A stretch of DNA of 53,221 nucleotides from Candidatus Omnitrophota bacterium (GCA_023227945.1 JALOCC010000008.1:1-53221); one strand, 5' to 3'; positions 7,199-15,573 are shown, counted from the stretch's first letter. Notes: generated by a model from the sequence alone, not told the origin. Made by a program: numbers and translations.

Positions 7199-7654
7199 AT
7201 GGATTTATCCAAAATAAGCATAAAAACAAAGAATAAAACCGGCAAGCGCCTGGGTAGAGGAACAGGCAGTGGATGGGGAAAGACTGCAGGCCGCGGGAAT
7301 AAAGGCGCAGGTTCAAGAAGCGGCAATGTTTGGCCATATATAGGTTTTAACGGCGGTAATATTCCCTACGCGCGTAAGATGCCCAAAAGAGGTTTTAATA
7401 TTTACGCAAAAGAATATTTTCAGGTAGTCAATCTTCGTGACATACAGGAAAAGATAAAAAATACCAAAGAAATAGGCCCGGAAGCTCTCAAGGCCGCAAA
7501 ACTCATAAAAGACGCGGATATGCCGATAAAAATACTTGCCAGCATAAAAGAAAAGTTTGCAATTAAAGCTACTTTTAAGGCAGATAAGTTTTCCGATAAA
7601 GCTAGAAAAATTATAGAAAGTGCCGGAGGAGAGGCTCAATGTTTGAAGCGGTAA
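7199..7654 (+). CDS. rplO: 50S ribosomal protein L15
   Basis: L15 is a late-assembly protein of the large subunit. The 151-residue protein has the glycine/arginine-rich N-terminal arm (LGRGTGSGWGKTAGRGNKGAGSRSG) that threads through 23S rRNA and the C-terminal globular domain ending in AGGEAQCLKR. It starts two bases after rpsE, where rpmD (L30) would normally lie. The 3' end overlaps secY by 16 nt. Confidence 0.97.
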   Translation: MDLSKISIKTKNKTGKRLGRGTGSGWGKTAGRGNKGAGSRSGNVWPYIGFNGGNIPYARKMPKRGFNIYAKEYFQVVNLRDIQEKIKNTKEIGPEALKAAKLIKDADMPIKILASIKEKFAIKATFKADKFSDKARKIIESAGGEAQCLKR

Positions 7655-8994
7655 AAAATATCTTTAAGATAGAGGAGCTAAAGAGAAAGGTCCTTATAAC
7701 TCTTTCTCTGCTTATAGTATACAGGGTAGGCTGCTATATCCCAACCCCTGGCATAGATACTTTTGCGCTTAATAGATTTTTCGAGAATCTCGCTAAAACT
7801 CAAGGGCAAACTCTTCTCGGTATACTTGGTATTTTTACAGGTGGCGCTTTAGACCGTTTAAGTATATTCGCTTTGGGTGTTATGCCGTATATCTCAAGCT
7901 CAATTATTATGCAGCTTTTAACTGCAGTAATTCCTGCACTTGAAAGGCTTGCAAAAGAAGGTAAAGCCGGCTACGAAAAAATAAACCAATACACAAGATA
8001 TTTAACTTTTTTCCTCTGTGTAGTCCAGGGACTGTTTCTGGCGATGTGGCTTGAAAACCCGAATAATTTTCAGGGTATCAGCATGGTCCATGATCCGGGA
8101 ATTGTTTTCAAATTCATTACAGTGCTCACGCTTACCTGCGGAACGGTTTTTATTATGTGGCTTGGAGAGCAAATCCAGGAAAGAGGCATAGGCAACGGTA
8201 TATCACTTATCATTATGACAAGTATTATTTCAAGGATACCCGCTTCTCTCTATCAGTTATATCTTTTGTATTCGCCTTTTGATGCTTCGAAGAGGCAAAT
8301 CCCTGTAACTACACTTATTGCCTTGCTTGTTTTATGGGTTCTAGTGGTTATGGCGGTTATACTTTTTACTCAGGCACAAAGAAGAATCCCCGTTCAATAT
8401 GGAAAACGCGTGGTTGGAAGGCGCGTCTATGGCGGACAAAGCACGTATTTACCCGTAAGAGTTGATATGTCCGGAGTTATCGCGATAATTTTCGCGCAAA
8501 GCGTTATTCTTTTTCCGGCAACACTTGCAACATTTATGCCGAAAAAACTTAAAATAGTAAGTTTCTTGCAGATGCTTCTCCAGGAACGTGGTCTTTGGTA
8601 TAACCTAATTTACGTTTTACTTATATTTTTCTTTATGTATTTTTACACAGCCATAGTTTTTAATCCTCAGGAAATATCAAACAATCTAAAAAAATACGGT
8701 GGTTTTATTCCCGGAATAAGGCCGGGCAGAACAACCGGAGAATATCTTGATTTTGTCGCAACCAGAATTGTTTTTGTCGGAGCTTTATACGTATCTCTGG
8801 TTGCAGTTTTCCCTAATTTCATTATGAAAATATTTAATGTGCCTAGCTATGCGCTGGCATCGTTTTTTGGCGGCACAACGCTTTTGATTATGATTGGTGT
8901 CGTTTTAGATACGATGAAACAAATAGAAGGCCAACTCATGGTCCGCCATTACGAAGGTTTTATTAAGGGCGGTTCTTTAAAAGCAAGGCGTTAA
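7639..8994 (+). CDS. secY: Preprotein translocase subunit SecY
   Basis: SecY is the channel subunit of the SecYEG translocon in the inner membrane. The 451 residues are the usual length and show about ten hydrophobic segments. The conserved N-terminal GCYIPTPGIDTFAL plug region, GGALDRLSIFALGVMPYISSSIIMQLL, the cytosolic loop AQRRIPVQYGKRVVGRRVYGGQSTYLPVRVDMSGVI and FNPQEISNNLKKYGGFIPGIRPGRTTGEYLD are all present. SD GGAGGAG lies inside rplO. A GCGGAT palindrome follows. Confidence 0.98.
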   Translation: MFEAVKNIFKIEELKRKVLITLSLLIVYRVGCYIPTPGIDTFALNRFFENLAKTQGQTLLGILGIFTGGALDRLSIFALGVMPYISSSIIMQLLTAVIPALERLAKEGKAGYEKINQYTRYLTFFLCVVQGLFLAMWLENPNNFQGISMVHDPGIVFKFITVLTLTCGTVFIMWLGEQIQERGIGNGISLIIMTSIISRIPASLYQLYLLYSPFDASKRQIPVTTLIALLVLWVLVVMAVILFTQAQRRIPVQYGKRVVGRRVYGGQSTYLPVRVDMSGVIAIIFAQSVILFPATLATFMPKKLKIVSFLQMLLQERGLWYNLIYVLLIFFFMYFYTAIVFNPQEISNNLKKYGGFIPGIRPGRTTGEYLDFVATRIVFVGALYVSLVAVFPNFIMKIFNVPSYALASFFGGTTLLIMIGVVLDTMKQIEGQLMVRHYEGFIKGGSLKARR

Positions 8995-8995
8995 T

Positions 8996-9088
8996 ATAGA
9001 AGCGGATATCCGCGGATTTAAACGCGGATAAACGCCAGCGACTTGCGTGCGGAAATCCGCGTAAATATCCGCGGCAATCCGCTTCTAT
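8996..9088 (+). repeat. GCGGAT word palindrome, copy 2
   Basis: The secY-adk gap carries a palindrome whose outer arms are an exact 12-bp inverted pair: ATAGAAGCGGAT (8996-9007) and ATCCGCTTCTAT (9077-9088). Inside are repeated words (ATCCGCGGAT, CGCGGAT) and their complements. It is clearly the same family as 4897-4985, with several paired-arm differences. SD AAGGA follows before the adk ATG. Confidence 0.8.
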
Positions 9089-9102
9089 CATAAAAGGATG
9101 CA

Positions 9103-9729
9103 ATGAAGATAATTCTTTTTGGAGCACCCGGTTCAGGCAAAGGTACCCAGGCAATAGCTCTTAGCGAGCATTATAAATTAAAACGTATATCCTTGGGTGA
9201 TATTTTTCGGGAAGAAGTAAAAAAAGACAGCCCGCTTGGAAAAGAAGTGAAAAGCTACATGGAAAAAGGGCTGCTGGTTCCGGATATTTTGGTTTCAAAG
9301 GTAATAGAAGAAAACCTTAACGAAGAAAATTTTATACTCGACGGCTACCCGCGTAACCTTAACCAGGCAAAAACCCTGGATAAGATTTTGGTAAAAAAAG
9401 GCGCGAGTATTGATGCTTTTATTTATCTTGAAGTTGATGAGCCGACAATTTTAGAGAGGCTCACCAAAAGACTTGTATGTAAGCAATGCGGGGCGAACTA
9501 TCATATGGTAAATATGCCTCCTAAAAAAACAGGCATATGCGACAGCTGCGGCTCAGAGTTGATTCAGAGAAAAGACGATACCCCTGAAGTTATCAAGAAA
9601 CGTTGGGAAGTTTTTCTTAACGAAAATAAGAGCCTGTTGGATTATTACAAGAAGAAAAATAAACTTATTGCCATAGATGCACGAGGCAATAAGGATATTG
9701 TTTTAGTGCGCATAAAAAAGTTGATATGA
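9103..9729 (+). CDS. adk: Adenylate kinase, zinc-lid type
   Basis: Adenylate kinase catalyses ATP + AMP = 2 ADP in the cytosol. The 208-residue protein has the P-loop GAPGSGKGTQ (residues 7-16), the DGYPRNLNQA motif and a long LID domain with four cysteines (CKQC...CDSC, about residues 126-149) that should bind structural zinc. It lies between secY and map, the standard position. The stop overlaps the map start (ATGA). Confidence 0.98.
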   Translation: MKIILFGAPGSGKGTQAIALSEHYKLKRISLGDIFREEVKKDSPLGKEVKSYMEKGLLVPDILVSKVIEENLNEENFILDGYPRNLNQAKTLDKILVKKGASIDAFIYLEVDEPTILERLTKRLVCKQCGANYHMVNMPPKKTGICDSCGSELIQRKDDTPEVIKKRWEVFLNENKSLLDYYKKKNKLIAIDARGNKDIVLVRIKKLI

Positions 9730-10478
9730 CCGAAGGGCTTTCTAACGAAGAAATCGCCTGTATGCGGGCCGCTGGCCGCGTAGCAGCTCTTATCTTAAAG
9801 AAGCTTAAGAAGTGTGTCAGGCCGGGTGTCACAACAAAATATATCGAAGAAAGCTTTGACAATTATCTTAAAGAATACCCTGAAATGGAATCAGCGTTTA
9901 AGGGGTTTATGGGCTATCCCGCATCTTTGTGCGTGTCCATAAATGATGAGGTTATACACGGTATCCCTTCAGAGGAAAGGACGATCAAAGAAGGGGACTT
10001 GGTCAGTATAGACTTGGGGATAAAGTATAAAGGGCTCTTTGTAGATACAGCATATACTTATATCGCGGGCAGAGCGCAACCGCCGGCAAAAAAACTTTTA
10101 AAAGCGTCTCTTAAAGCGCTTTACGAGGGCATAAAGAAGGCAAAGCCGCAAGCAACCACAGGGGATGTCGGAAGCGCCGTGCAAAGTTTTATTGAAAAAC
10201 AGGGGTTTGCGGTTGTCAGAAAGTTTGTGGGCCACGGCATAGGAAGGGCCTTGCATCAGCATCCGGAAGTGCCTAATTTCGGCACGCCTGGCAAAGGGGA
10301 TGAGCTTTCCGATGGCATGGCCATTGCGATTGAGCCGATGGTTACAGCCGGGAATTACGATGTTGAAGTAGCCAAAGACGGCTGGACTGCGAAAACAAGA
10401 GATGGTTCACTTTCTGCTCATTTTGAGCATACTGTAGCTATAACAAAAAAAGGCCCTGTGATTTTAACTCGGATATGA
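9726..10478 (+). CDS. map: Methionine aminopeptidase, type I
   Basis: This enzyme removes the initiator methionine from nascent proteins using a dinuclear metal centre. The 250-residue protein has the metal ligands in order: D in VSIDLGI, D in [11 protein letters not shown] in [13 protein letters not shown] in AIAIEPMV and E in FEHTVAI. ATG overlaps the adk stop, and infA in turn overlaps the end of map, so adk-map-infA is one coupled unit. Confidence 0.97.
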   Translation: MTEGLSNEEIACMRAAGRVAALILKKLKKCVRPGVTTKYIEESFDNYLKEYPEMESAFKGFMGYPASLCVSINDEVIHGIPSEERTIKEGDLVSIDLGIKYKGLFVDTAYTYIAGRAQPPAKKLLKASLKALYEGIKKAKPQATTGDVGSAVQSFIEKQGFAVVRKFVGHGIGRALHQHPEVPNFGTPGKGDELSDGMAIAIEPMVTAGNYDVEVAKDGWTAKTRDGSLSAHFEHTVAITKKGPVILTRI

Positions 10479-10690
10479 AAGAAGAACTAATAGAAGTTGA
10501 AGGAGAAATCGTAGAGGCGCTTCCTAATGCAATGTTTCGGGTAAAGCTTGAGAATGGCCATATTGTTCTTACTCATGTTTCAGGAAAAATGCGGATGCAT
10601 TTTATAAGGATTCTTCCGGGAGATAAAGTAAAGGTTGAGCTTTCTCCTTATGATTTGACAAGGGGAAGGATTACGTACAGATATAAATGA
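10475..10690 (+). CDS. infA: Translation initiation factor IF-1
   Basis: IF-1 is an S1/OB-fold factor that occupies the A site during initiation. The 71 residues are the normal length and contain [66 protein letters not shown], nearly the family consensus. The ATG overlaps the map stop by four bases. A CACAGAT palindrome follows before rpmJ. Confidence 0.98.
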   Translation: MKEELIEVEGEIVEALPNAMFRVKLENGHIVLTHVSGKMRMHFIRILPGDKVKVELSPYDLTRGRITYRYK

Positions 10691-10693
10691 AAA

Positions 10694-10780
10694 ACACAGA
10701 TAATCACAAACGGCAGACACAGATGATCACAGATGATTCTATCTGCGATCATTTGCTTTGTAATCTGTGCTAATCTGTGC
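10694..10780 (+). repeat. CACAGAT word palindrome, copy 2
   Basis: The infA-rpmJ gap holds ACACAGATAATCAC and CACAGATGATCACAGATGA on the left, and ATCTGCGATCAT, TAATCTGTGC, TAATCTGTGC on the right. It belongs to the same family as 5198-5310, sharing ATCTGCGATCAT on the right arm. It ends 16 nt before the rpmJ ATG, and SD-like AGGAA follows it. There is no reading frame. Confidence 0.75.
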
Positions 10781-10795
10781 AAAACAGGAATAAAA

Positions 10796-10909
10796 ATGAA
10801 AGTAAGAAGTTCAGTAAAAAGAATTTGCGAAAGGTGTAAGATTGTAAGACGAAAAGGCGTTGTGCGGGTTATTTGCAAGAACCAGAAGCACAAGCAAAGA
10901 CAAGGATGA
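10796..10909 (+). CDS. rpmJ: 50S ribosomal protein L36, zinc type
   Basis: L36 is a 37-residue protein, read directly from the sequence: [21 protein letters not shown], then [16 protein letters not shown]. It stabilises the large subunit through one zinc ion. The ligands CxxC (residues 11 and 14), Cys27 and the following His are present, so this is the C+ paralogue. The gene lies between infA and rpsM as in most bacteria, flanked on both sides by palindromic spacers. Confidence 0.97.
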   Translation: MKVRSSVKRICERCKIVRRKGVVRVICKNQKHKQRQG

Positions 10910-10913
10910 TAAG

Positions 10914-10986
10914 AGATTACAGAAACCAGAGAACAGAAACCAGATTAAGCAATCATTCTGTACTCTGTAATCAGGTTTCTGGTTTC
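10914..10986 (+). repeat. GAAACCAG word palindrome, copy 1
   Basis: The rpmJ-rpsM gap has left-arm words GATTACAGAAACCAGAGAAC and AGAAACCAGAT, and a right arm CTGTACTCTGTAATC, AGGTTTCTGGTTTC. ATTACAGA... and ...TCTGTAAT, and GAAACCAG and CTGGTTTC, are inverted pairs. A second copy lies before accC (26842-26911). Both run straight into the TAACCGA mini-hairpin. Confidence 0.75.
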
Positions 10987-11005
10987 TAACCGAACAAAGT
11001 GAGGT
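10987..11005 (+). promoter_or_regulatory. GA/GA mini-hairpin module, copy 2 (rpsM leader)
   Basis: TAACC-GA-AC-AAA-GT-GA-GGT ends four bases before the rpsM ATG at 11010. Relative to copy 1 the G-C pair next to the inner stem has become A-T on both sides (AC/GT), and the loop is AAA, so pairing is preserved. GAGG provides the SD. Confidence 0.7.
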
Positions 11006-11009
11006 AAAT

Positions 11010-11387
11010 ATGCCAAGAATTCTCGGTGTCGATATTCCAAAAGAAAAGAAAATAAAAATTGCTCTTCAGTATCTTAATGGTGTAGGGCCTACCAATTGCT
11101 TTCGTATACTTTCTGCTACAGGCATAGACCCTGAAAAAGAGGCAGGAACCTTAACCGATGAAGAAATGTCAAAGATAGTTTCTTATATCCAGGCTAATTA
11201 TAAAATAGAAGGTGAATTACGAAGAGAGATAACGCAAAATATAAGAAGGCTGGTTGATATAGGCTGCTACCGCGGCTCTCGCCACAAAAAAGGCCTTCCG
11301 GTAAGAGGCCAGCGCACAAAGTGTAATGCGAGGACCCGTAAAGGCCCTAGGCCAAGAGTCGGCGGAGTTAAAAGAAAAGGCGAATAA
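11010..11387 (+). CDS. rpsM: 30S ribosomal protein S13
   Basis: S13 bridges the small-subunit head to the large subunit and contacts P-site tRNA. The 125 residues start [34 protein letters not shown] and end in [42 protein letters not shown] cysteine replaces the usual threonine in RGQRTKTNART, a harmless variant. It opens the alpha operon portion, rpsM-rpsK-rpsD-rpoA-rplQ. Confidence 0.98.
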   Translation: MPRILGVDIPKEKKIKIALQYLNGVGPTNCFRILSATGIDPEKEAGTLTDEEMSKIVSYIQANYKIEGELRREITQNIRRLVDIGCYRGSRHKKGLPVRGQRTKCNARTRKGPRPRVGGVKRKGE

Positions 11388-11401
11388 AAAGTAGGAGCAT
11401 T

Positions 11402-11791
11402 ATGGCGAAACAAAAAAGAGAAAAAAGAAAAAAGGTTCATCTGACTTCAACTCTGGGTGTTGTCCATGTGAAGTCAACATTCAATAACACTATAGTGACA
11501 ATCACTGATTTTTCGGGTAATACTTTAGCGTGGGCATCAGCCGGCACAGTTGGTTTTAAAGGAACGAAAAAATCAACCCCCTATGCCGCGCAGATAGCTT
11601 CTTTCGACGCTGCAAAAAAAGCAAAAGACTTTGGTTTAACTGATGTTGAGGTTTTAGTTAAAGGCCCTGGACCCGGGAGAGAGGCGGCAATACGTTCCAT
11701 ACAAGCAGCAGGTTTGAATGTAAAAAAAGTAAAAGATGTGACACCTTCTCCGCATAATGGTTGCAGGCCGAGGAAGAAGCGTAGAGTGTAA
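11402..11791 (+). CDS. rpsK: 30S ribosomal protein S11
   Basis: S11 is a platform protein of the small subunit near the Shine-Dalgarno helix. The 129 residues show [46 protein letters not shown] and the C-terminal [16 protein letters not shown]. The gene lies 14 nt after rpsM. A GGTTGCG palindromic spacer of about 130 nt separates it from rpsD. Confidence 0.98.
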   Translation: MAKQKREKRKKVHLTSTLGVVHVKSTFNNTIVTITDFSGNTLAWASAGTVGFKGTKKSTPYAAQIASFDAAKKAKDFGLTDVEVLVKGPGPGREAAIRSIQAAGLNVKKVKDVTPSPHNGCRPRKKRRV

Positions 11792-11805
11792 TTAAAGCTA
11801 TGTTA

Positions 11806-11935
11806 AACGGTTGCGGTTACGCAACTCGTCACGGTTGCGTTATGCGTAAGACGAAACGAGCTCGCCCGCCGAAGGCGGGCAGGCAAACGATAGACGAAAA
11901 ACGCAACCTAAAGGTTATTACAAAATAGCGAGGTT
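11806..11935 (+). repeat. GGTTGCG word palindrome plus GAA-loop hairpin (rpsD leader)
   Basis: The rpsK-rpsD gap holds repeated words AACGGTTGCG, CACGGTTGCG and ACGCAACTCG on the left, and ACGATAGACGAAAAACGCAACC on the right. Inside is a clean hairpin, GCCCGCC-GAA-GGCGGGC (11864-11880). The same words recur before the lpd-like gene (20640-20760). The last bases, AGCGAGGTT (11927-11935), equal the 3' half of the mini-hairpin module and provide the rpsD SD. Confidence 0.65.
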
Positions 11936-11938
11936 AAA

Positions 11939-12568
11939 ATGGGCAGAAATTTAGGGTCAAAATGTAAATTGTGCAGACGGGAAGGAATGAAACTTTTTCT
12001 GAAAGGTACACGTTGTTCGATGGAAAAATGTGCCTTTTCAAAAAGGCCAACACCTCCAGGCATGCATACAAGGATATCTTCCAAGCCTTCTTATTACGCA
12101 TTGCAGTTAAGGGAAAAACAGAGGGTAAAATGGATGTATGGAATGTTGGAAAAACAGTTTAAAAGGTTTTTCCAGATTGCGACAAAGACTAAAGGAGCAA
12201 CCGGAAGAGCGCTGTTACAGCTTCTTGAGCGAAGGCTTGATAACGTTATTTTTAGAATGTTATTCACTACATCGCGGGAAGCGGCCCGGCAGATGGTTTT
12301 GCACGGGTTTGTTTTTGTTAACGGTAAAAGAGTAAATATCCCTTCTTATCTTGTAAGCGCAGGCTCGACTATAGAAATAAAAGCAAAGGATAATACTAAG
12401 AAAGCGCTTAAAGAAACATACGATGCAAATGCTAAAGAGCGCAGCATAGCAGGTTGGCTAGAAATAGATAAAGATACATTCAGCGCAAAAATTATACGTC
12501 TTCCCGAAAAAGAAGATATTATATTACCTGTCAATGAACAGTTGATAGTGGAACTTTATTCTAAATGA
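11939..12568 (+). CDS. rpsD: 30S ribosomal protein S4, zinc-binding type
   Basis: S4 is a primary 16S binder and, in many bacteria, a translational repressor of the alpha operon. The 209 residues begin with the zinc motif CKLC...CSMEKC (residues 9-32). The S4 RNA-binding domain follows (LERRLDNVIFRMLFTTSREAARQMVLHGFVFVNGKRVNIPSYLVSAG). The C+ form is consistent with the C+ forms of S14 and L36 here. Confidence 0.98.
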   Translation: MGRNLGSKCKLCRREGMKLFLKGTRCSMEKCAFSKRPTPPGMHTRISSKPSYYALQLREKQRVKWMYGMLEKQFKRFFQIATKTKGATGRALLQLLERRLDNVIFRMLFTTSREAARQMVLHGFVFVNGKRVNIPSYLVSAGSTIEIKAKDNTKKALKETYDANAKERSIAGWLEIDKDTFSAKIIRLPEKEDIILPVNEQLIVELYSK

Positions 12569-12693
12569 GGCCAACATTTTTTCAAGGCTGACTGCCGTAA
12601 GGCAGGCGTCCGAAGGAAAAATGTTAGGCCGAATTTACCCCGCCCTTTTGGTGGGGTAAATAAAATAATTATGACTTCGCCAAAAGGGCGGGG
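12569..12693 (+). repeat. Two strong inverted repeats upstream of rpoA
   Basis: Beginning directly at the rpsD stop, GGCCAACATTTTT (12569-12581) pairs with AAAAATGTT-A-GGCC (12617-12630), enclosing CTGCC-GTAA-GGCAG and TCC-GAA-GGA. Next, CCCCGCCCTTTTGG (12638-12651) is an exact 14-bp inverted partner of CCAAAAGGGCGGGG (12680-12693). Neither is followed by a U-tract, so they look more like processing or attenuation structures than terminators. Confidence 0.75.
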
Positions 12694-12764
12694 TTCAATT
12701 CGATTACGCATTTTTTCTGCACTACCATTTGAAAAAATGCTATCTCATTGAAGGAGGTAAAACA

Positions 12765-13751
12765 ATGGGAATAACCTGGCGAGATTTCCAATTTCCCAAA
12801 AGAATAACAGTTGAGCAAGAAACCTATTGCCCTAATTATGGCAAATTCGTCGCTGAACCCCTGGAAAGAGGTTATGGAGTTACTCTGGGTAACGCCCTTA
12901 GGCGTGTGCTTATTTCTTCTATTGAGGGTGCAGCTATCACTTCTGTTAAAATAGAAGGGTGCTCCCATGAATTTTCTACAATTGAAGGGGTCCTGGAAGA
13001 TGTTCCGGAAATAATTTTAAATATCAAGAACGTTGTTCTAAGGTCATATTCCAAATCTCCCAAGAAAATAACCCTGAAAGTAGAAGGGGAAAAGCAAGTA
13101 AAAGCTTCGGATATTACAACTGACGAGAGTATTGAAGTTATAAATCCCGACCAGCATATCGCAACGCTTACTTCAAAGAAGGCTAAAATTGATATAGAGA
13201 TGGAAGTAGGCCGCGGCAGAGGATTTGTTCTTGCAGAGAATAATAAAAGAGAAGACATGCCTATTGGAGTTATTCCGATAGATTCGATTTTTACTCCTGT
13301 TAAAAGAGTCACTTTTAAAGTAGAAAATACTAGGGTTGGAAAAAGAACGGATTACGATAAACTTATTATAGAAATTTTTACAAACGCAAGTATAGAGCCA
13401 AAAGAAGCTCTAATTTATGCTGCCAAGGTTTTAAGCAAGCATTTAGAGCTTTTCTTTACTCTTGGCGAAATTCCCGAAGAAGAGACAGAAGAGCTTACGC
13501 CAGAGGAAGTTTCGCTCTATGAGAAATTAAAAATTCCTATAACAGAATTGGAGCTTTCGGTGCGTAGCGCAAACTGTCTTCGGGAGGCGAATATAAAATC
13601 TTTAGCTGACTTGGTTGAGAAAACCGAGACTGAGATATTATCCTACCGGAATTTCGGTAAGAAATCGCTCACTGAAGTAGTTAATCTTCTTAAAACCATG
13701 GGGCTTAATCTTGGGGTAAAAATAGATAGAAAGAAATTGGAATTAGTATGA
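12765..13751 (+). CDS. rpoA: DNA-directed RNA polymerase subunit alpha
   Basis: This is the assembly platform of RNA polymerase. The 328-residue protein has the N-terminal dimerisation domain (ERGYGVTLGNALRRVLISSIEGAAITSVKIEG...) and the C-terminal domain that binds UP elements (LSVRSANCLREANIKSLADLVEKTETEILSYRNFGKKSLTEV). An upstream in-frame ATG at 12729 exists, but AAGGAGG sits seven bases before 12765 and MGITWRDFQFPKR is the family start, so I choose 12765. Confidence 0.98.
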   Translation: MGITWRDFQFPKRITVEQETYCPNYGKFVAEPLERGYGVTLGNALRRVLISSIEGAAITSVKIEGCSHEFSTIEGVLEDVPEIILNIKNVVLRSYSKSPKKITLKVEGEKQVKASDITTDESIEVINPDQHIATLTSKKAKIDIEMEVGRGRGFVLAENNKREDMPIGVIPIDSIFTPVKRVTFKVENTRVGKRTDYDKLIIEIFTNASIEPKEALIYAAKVLSKHLELFFTLGEIPEEETEELTPEEVSLYEKLKIPITELELSVRSANCLREANIKSLADLVEKTETEILSYRNFGKKSLTEVVNLLKTMGLNLGVKIDRKKLELV

Positions 13752-14263
13752 GGCACAGAAAAAAAAGCCAAAAATTTTCCCGTTCAAGAGCGCAGAGAAA
13801 AGCACTTAAAAAATCGTTGCTGCGTTCGCTGATAATTTACGAGCGCATTAAGACAAGTGAAGCAAAAGCGAAAGAATTAAGCAGTTGGATAGACAGGCTT
13901 ATATCTTTGGCGAAAGAGTCAACGTTAGCAAACAGGCGGCTTGCTTACAAAGTGCTTTGCGACCATATGCTGGTTAAGAAATTATTTGATAATATTGCGC
14001 CGCGCTTTAAAGACATAAACGGCGGATATAGCCGGATTTTCGGTTTAGGCTATCGTAAGGGAGATGCTTCCAAGATTTCGCTTATAGAGCTTACGAGAGT
14101 AGAGAAAAAGGAAAAGAAAGTAATACATAAAAAGGAAAAAGAACAAAAGCACGTAGAAATAGAAAGAAAAGAAGAAAGACACGCACCGCTTAAAGAGAAG
14201 CCTAAAAAAACTATAATCGACGGGGTTAAGGGAATTTTTAAAAAAGAGAGAGACTCTCTTTGA
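13748..14263 (+). CDS. rplQ: 50S ribosomal protein L17 with charged C-terminal tail
   Basis: L17 lies near the tunnel exit. Residues 1-117 are an ordinary L17 (MRHRKKSQKFSRSRAQRKALKKSLLRSLIIYERIKTSEAKAKEL...). A tail of about 55 residues, mostly Lys and Glu, follows (EKKEKKVIHKKEKEQKHVEIERKEERH...) and ends in an amphipathic IIDGVKGIFKKERDSL. Typical L17 is 115-130 residues. It overlaps the rpoA stop by four bases and closes the ribosomal cluster. Confidence 0.95.
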   Translation: MRHRKKSQKFSRSRAQRKALKKSLLRSLIIYERIKTSEAKAKELSSWIDRLISLAKESTLANRRLAYKVLCDHMLVKKLFDNIAPRFKDINGGYSRIFGLGYRKGDASKISLIELTRVEKKEKKVIHKKEKEQKHVEIERKEERHAPLKEKPKKTIIDGVKGIFKKERDSL

Positions 14264-14265
14264 TA

Positions 14266-14391
14266 ACGCGAATATTCGCTAATTGCACGCGAATGTTCGC
14301 GAATGAAATATTTTCTATAAATTTACGTTAGTTGGGTGTATTATTTTTATTATTCGCGATAATTCGCGTTAGATTCGCGTAAATTAGCATA
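14266..14391 (+). repeat. CGCGAAT word palindrome, copy 1
   Basis: The rplQ-aminotransferase gap has ACGCGAATATTCGC and CACGCGAATGTTCGCGAAT on the left, and ATTCGCGATAATTCGCGTTAG, ATTCGCGTAAATTAGC on the right. The middle is AT-rich. The closing 12-mer GCGTAAATTAGC is shared exactly with the copy before pfkA (29203-29365). There is no recognisable SD between it and the next ATG. Confidence 0.7.
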
Positions 14392-14395
14392 TAAA

Positions 14396-15550
14396 ATGAT
14401 TAGTTCGCGCGTTTCGGCTTTGAGCTCATCTTCCACTCTAAAGATAACTGCTTTAACCAAAAAACTTAAGAAGGAAGGCAAAGACGTTGTTAATTTTGCA
14501 GCTGGAGAGCCTGATTTTGATACCCCTTCATTTATTAAGGAAAAAGCAAAGCTAGCCATAGACCAAGGCCTTACAAAATATACTCCTTCCGTAGGCACCA
14601 GCGAAATCCGCGAAGCGATTTGCCGCAAACTAAAAGAAGAAAATCACATTCCCTGCGAAAGCTCAAATATCATAGTTACAGCTGGAGCTAAATATGCGCT
14701 TTTTGCGGCGATGACTGCCCTTCTTGATAGAAACGAAGAAGCTTTGATTCCTGCACCTTTCTGGGTGAGTTATCCTGAAATGGTTAAGTTGTGCGGCGCG
14801 AAAGTCAAAATTATAAAAACTAAAGCAAAAGATAATTTTAAATTAAGCATAGATGGATTAAGCCGCGCCATATCGAAGAAAACCAAACTACTTGTTTTAA
14901 ACTACCCAAGTAATCCCACAGGCGTAACTTATAATGAAAATGAATTGAAGGCAATTTACGAGGCCGTAAAAGACAAAAATATAATAGTTTTAAGCGATGA
15001 AATATATGAAATACTTACTTACGATGGAGCGAAACATATAAGTTTTGCTTCTATCGGTGATGCTCATAAGTTTACAGTTACGGTCAATGGTTTCTCAAAA
15101 AGTTTTTCTATGACAGGATGGCGCCTCGGTTATCTTGAGGGAGCCAACAATTTCATAGAAGCAATTTCAAAAGTAATCGACCATACAACAAGCTGTGCAT
15201 CTTCCATATCGCAGGCGGCAGGCCTTATGGCAATTCAGGATAAGAAATGGCCGCAAACAATGCGTGAAGAATTCGAAAAAAGGCGCAATCTGCTTTTTGC
15301 GGGATTGTCAGCTTTGAAAAAAATTAAGCCGATTAAGCCAAGCGGAACATTTTATATGTTTTGTGATATAAAAAAGAGCGGCTTAAGCAGCGTGGAATTC
15401 TCATCGCAGCTTCTGGATAAGCACCTTGTTTCAACTATACCGGCAGATTCCTTTGGAGCGGAAGGCTATATACGTTTAAGTTTTGCAACTTCAGCTCAAG
15501 ATATCGAAAAGGGTATCGACAGAATAAAAGTGTTCACTGAAGAATTATAA
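14396..15550 (+). CDS. Aspartate/aromatic aminotransferase, class I
   Basis: This is a PLP-dependent transaminase, most like bacterial type I-gamma aspartate aminotransferases. The 384-residue protein has AAGEPDFDTP near residue 35, KYTPSVGTSEIREA, NYPSNPTG (169-176), SDEIYE and the Schiff-base lysine in NGFSKSFSMTGWRLGY (Lys235), then an arginine-bearing YIRLSFATS near the C-terminus for the substrate carboxylate. Exact substrate cannot be read. Aspartate/oxaloacetate fits the neighbouring TCA genes. Confidence 0.9.
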   Translation: MISSRVSALSSSSTLKITALTKKLKKEGKDVVNFAAGEPDFDTPSFIKEKAKLAIDQGLTKYTPSVGTSEIREAICRKLKEENHIPCESSNIIVTAGAKYALFAAMTALLDRNEEALIPAPFWVSYPEMVKLCGAKVKIIKTKAKDNFKLSIDGLSRAISKKTKLLVLNYPSNPTGVTYNENELKAIYEAVKDKNIIVLSDEIYEILTYDGAKHISFASIGDAHKFTVTVNGFSKSFSMTGWRLGYLEGANNFIEAISKVIDHTTSCASSISQAAGLMAIQDKKWPQTMREEFEKRRNLLFAGLSALKKIKPIKPSGTFYMFCDIKKSGLSSVEFSSQLLDKHLVSTIPADSFGAEGYIRLSFATSAQDIEKGIDRIKVFTEEL

Positions 15551-15573
15551 CTTATATTTTAAAATAATATGGT

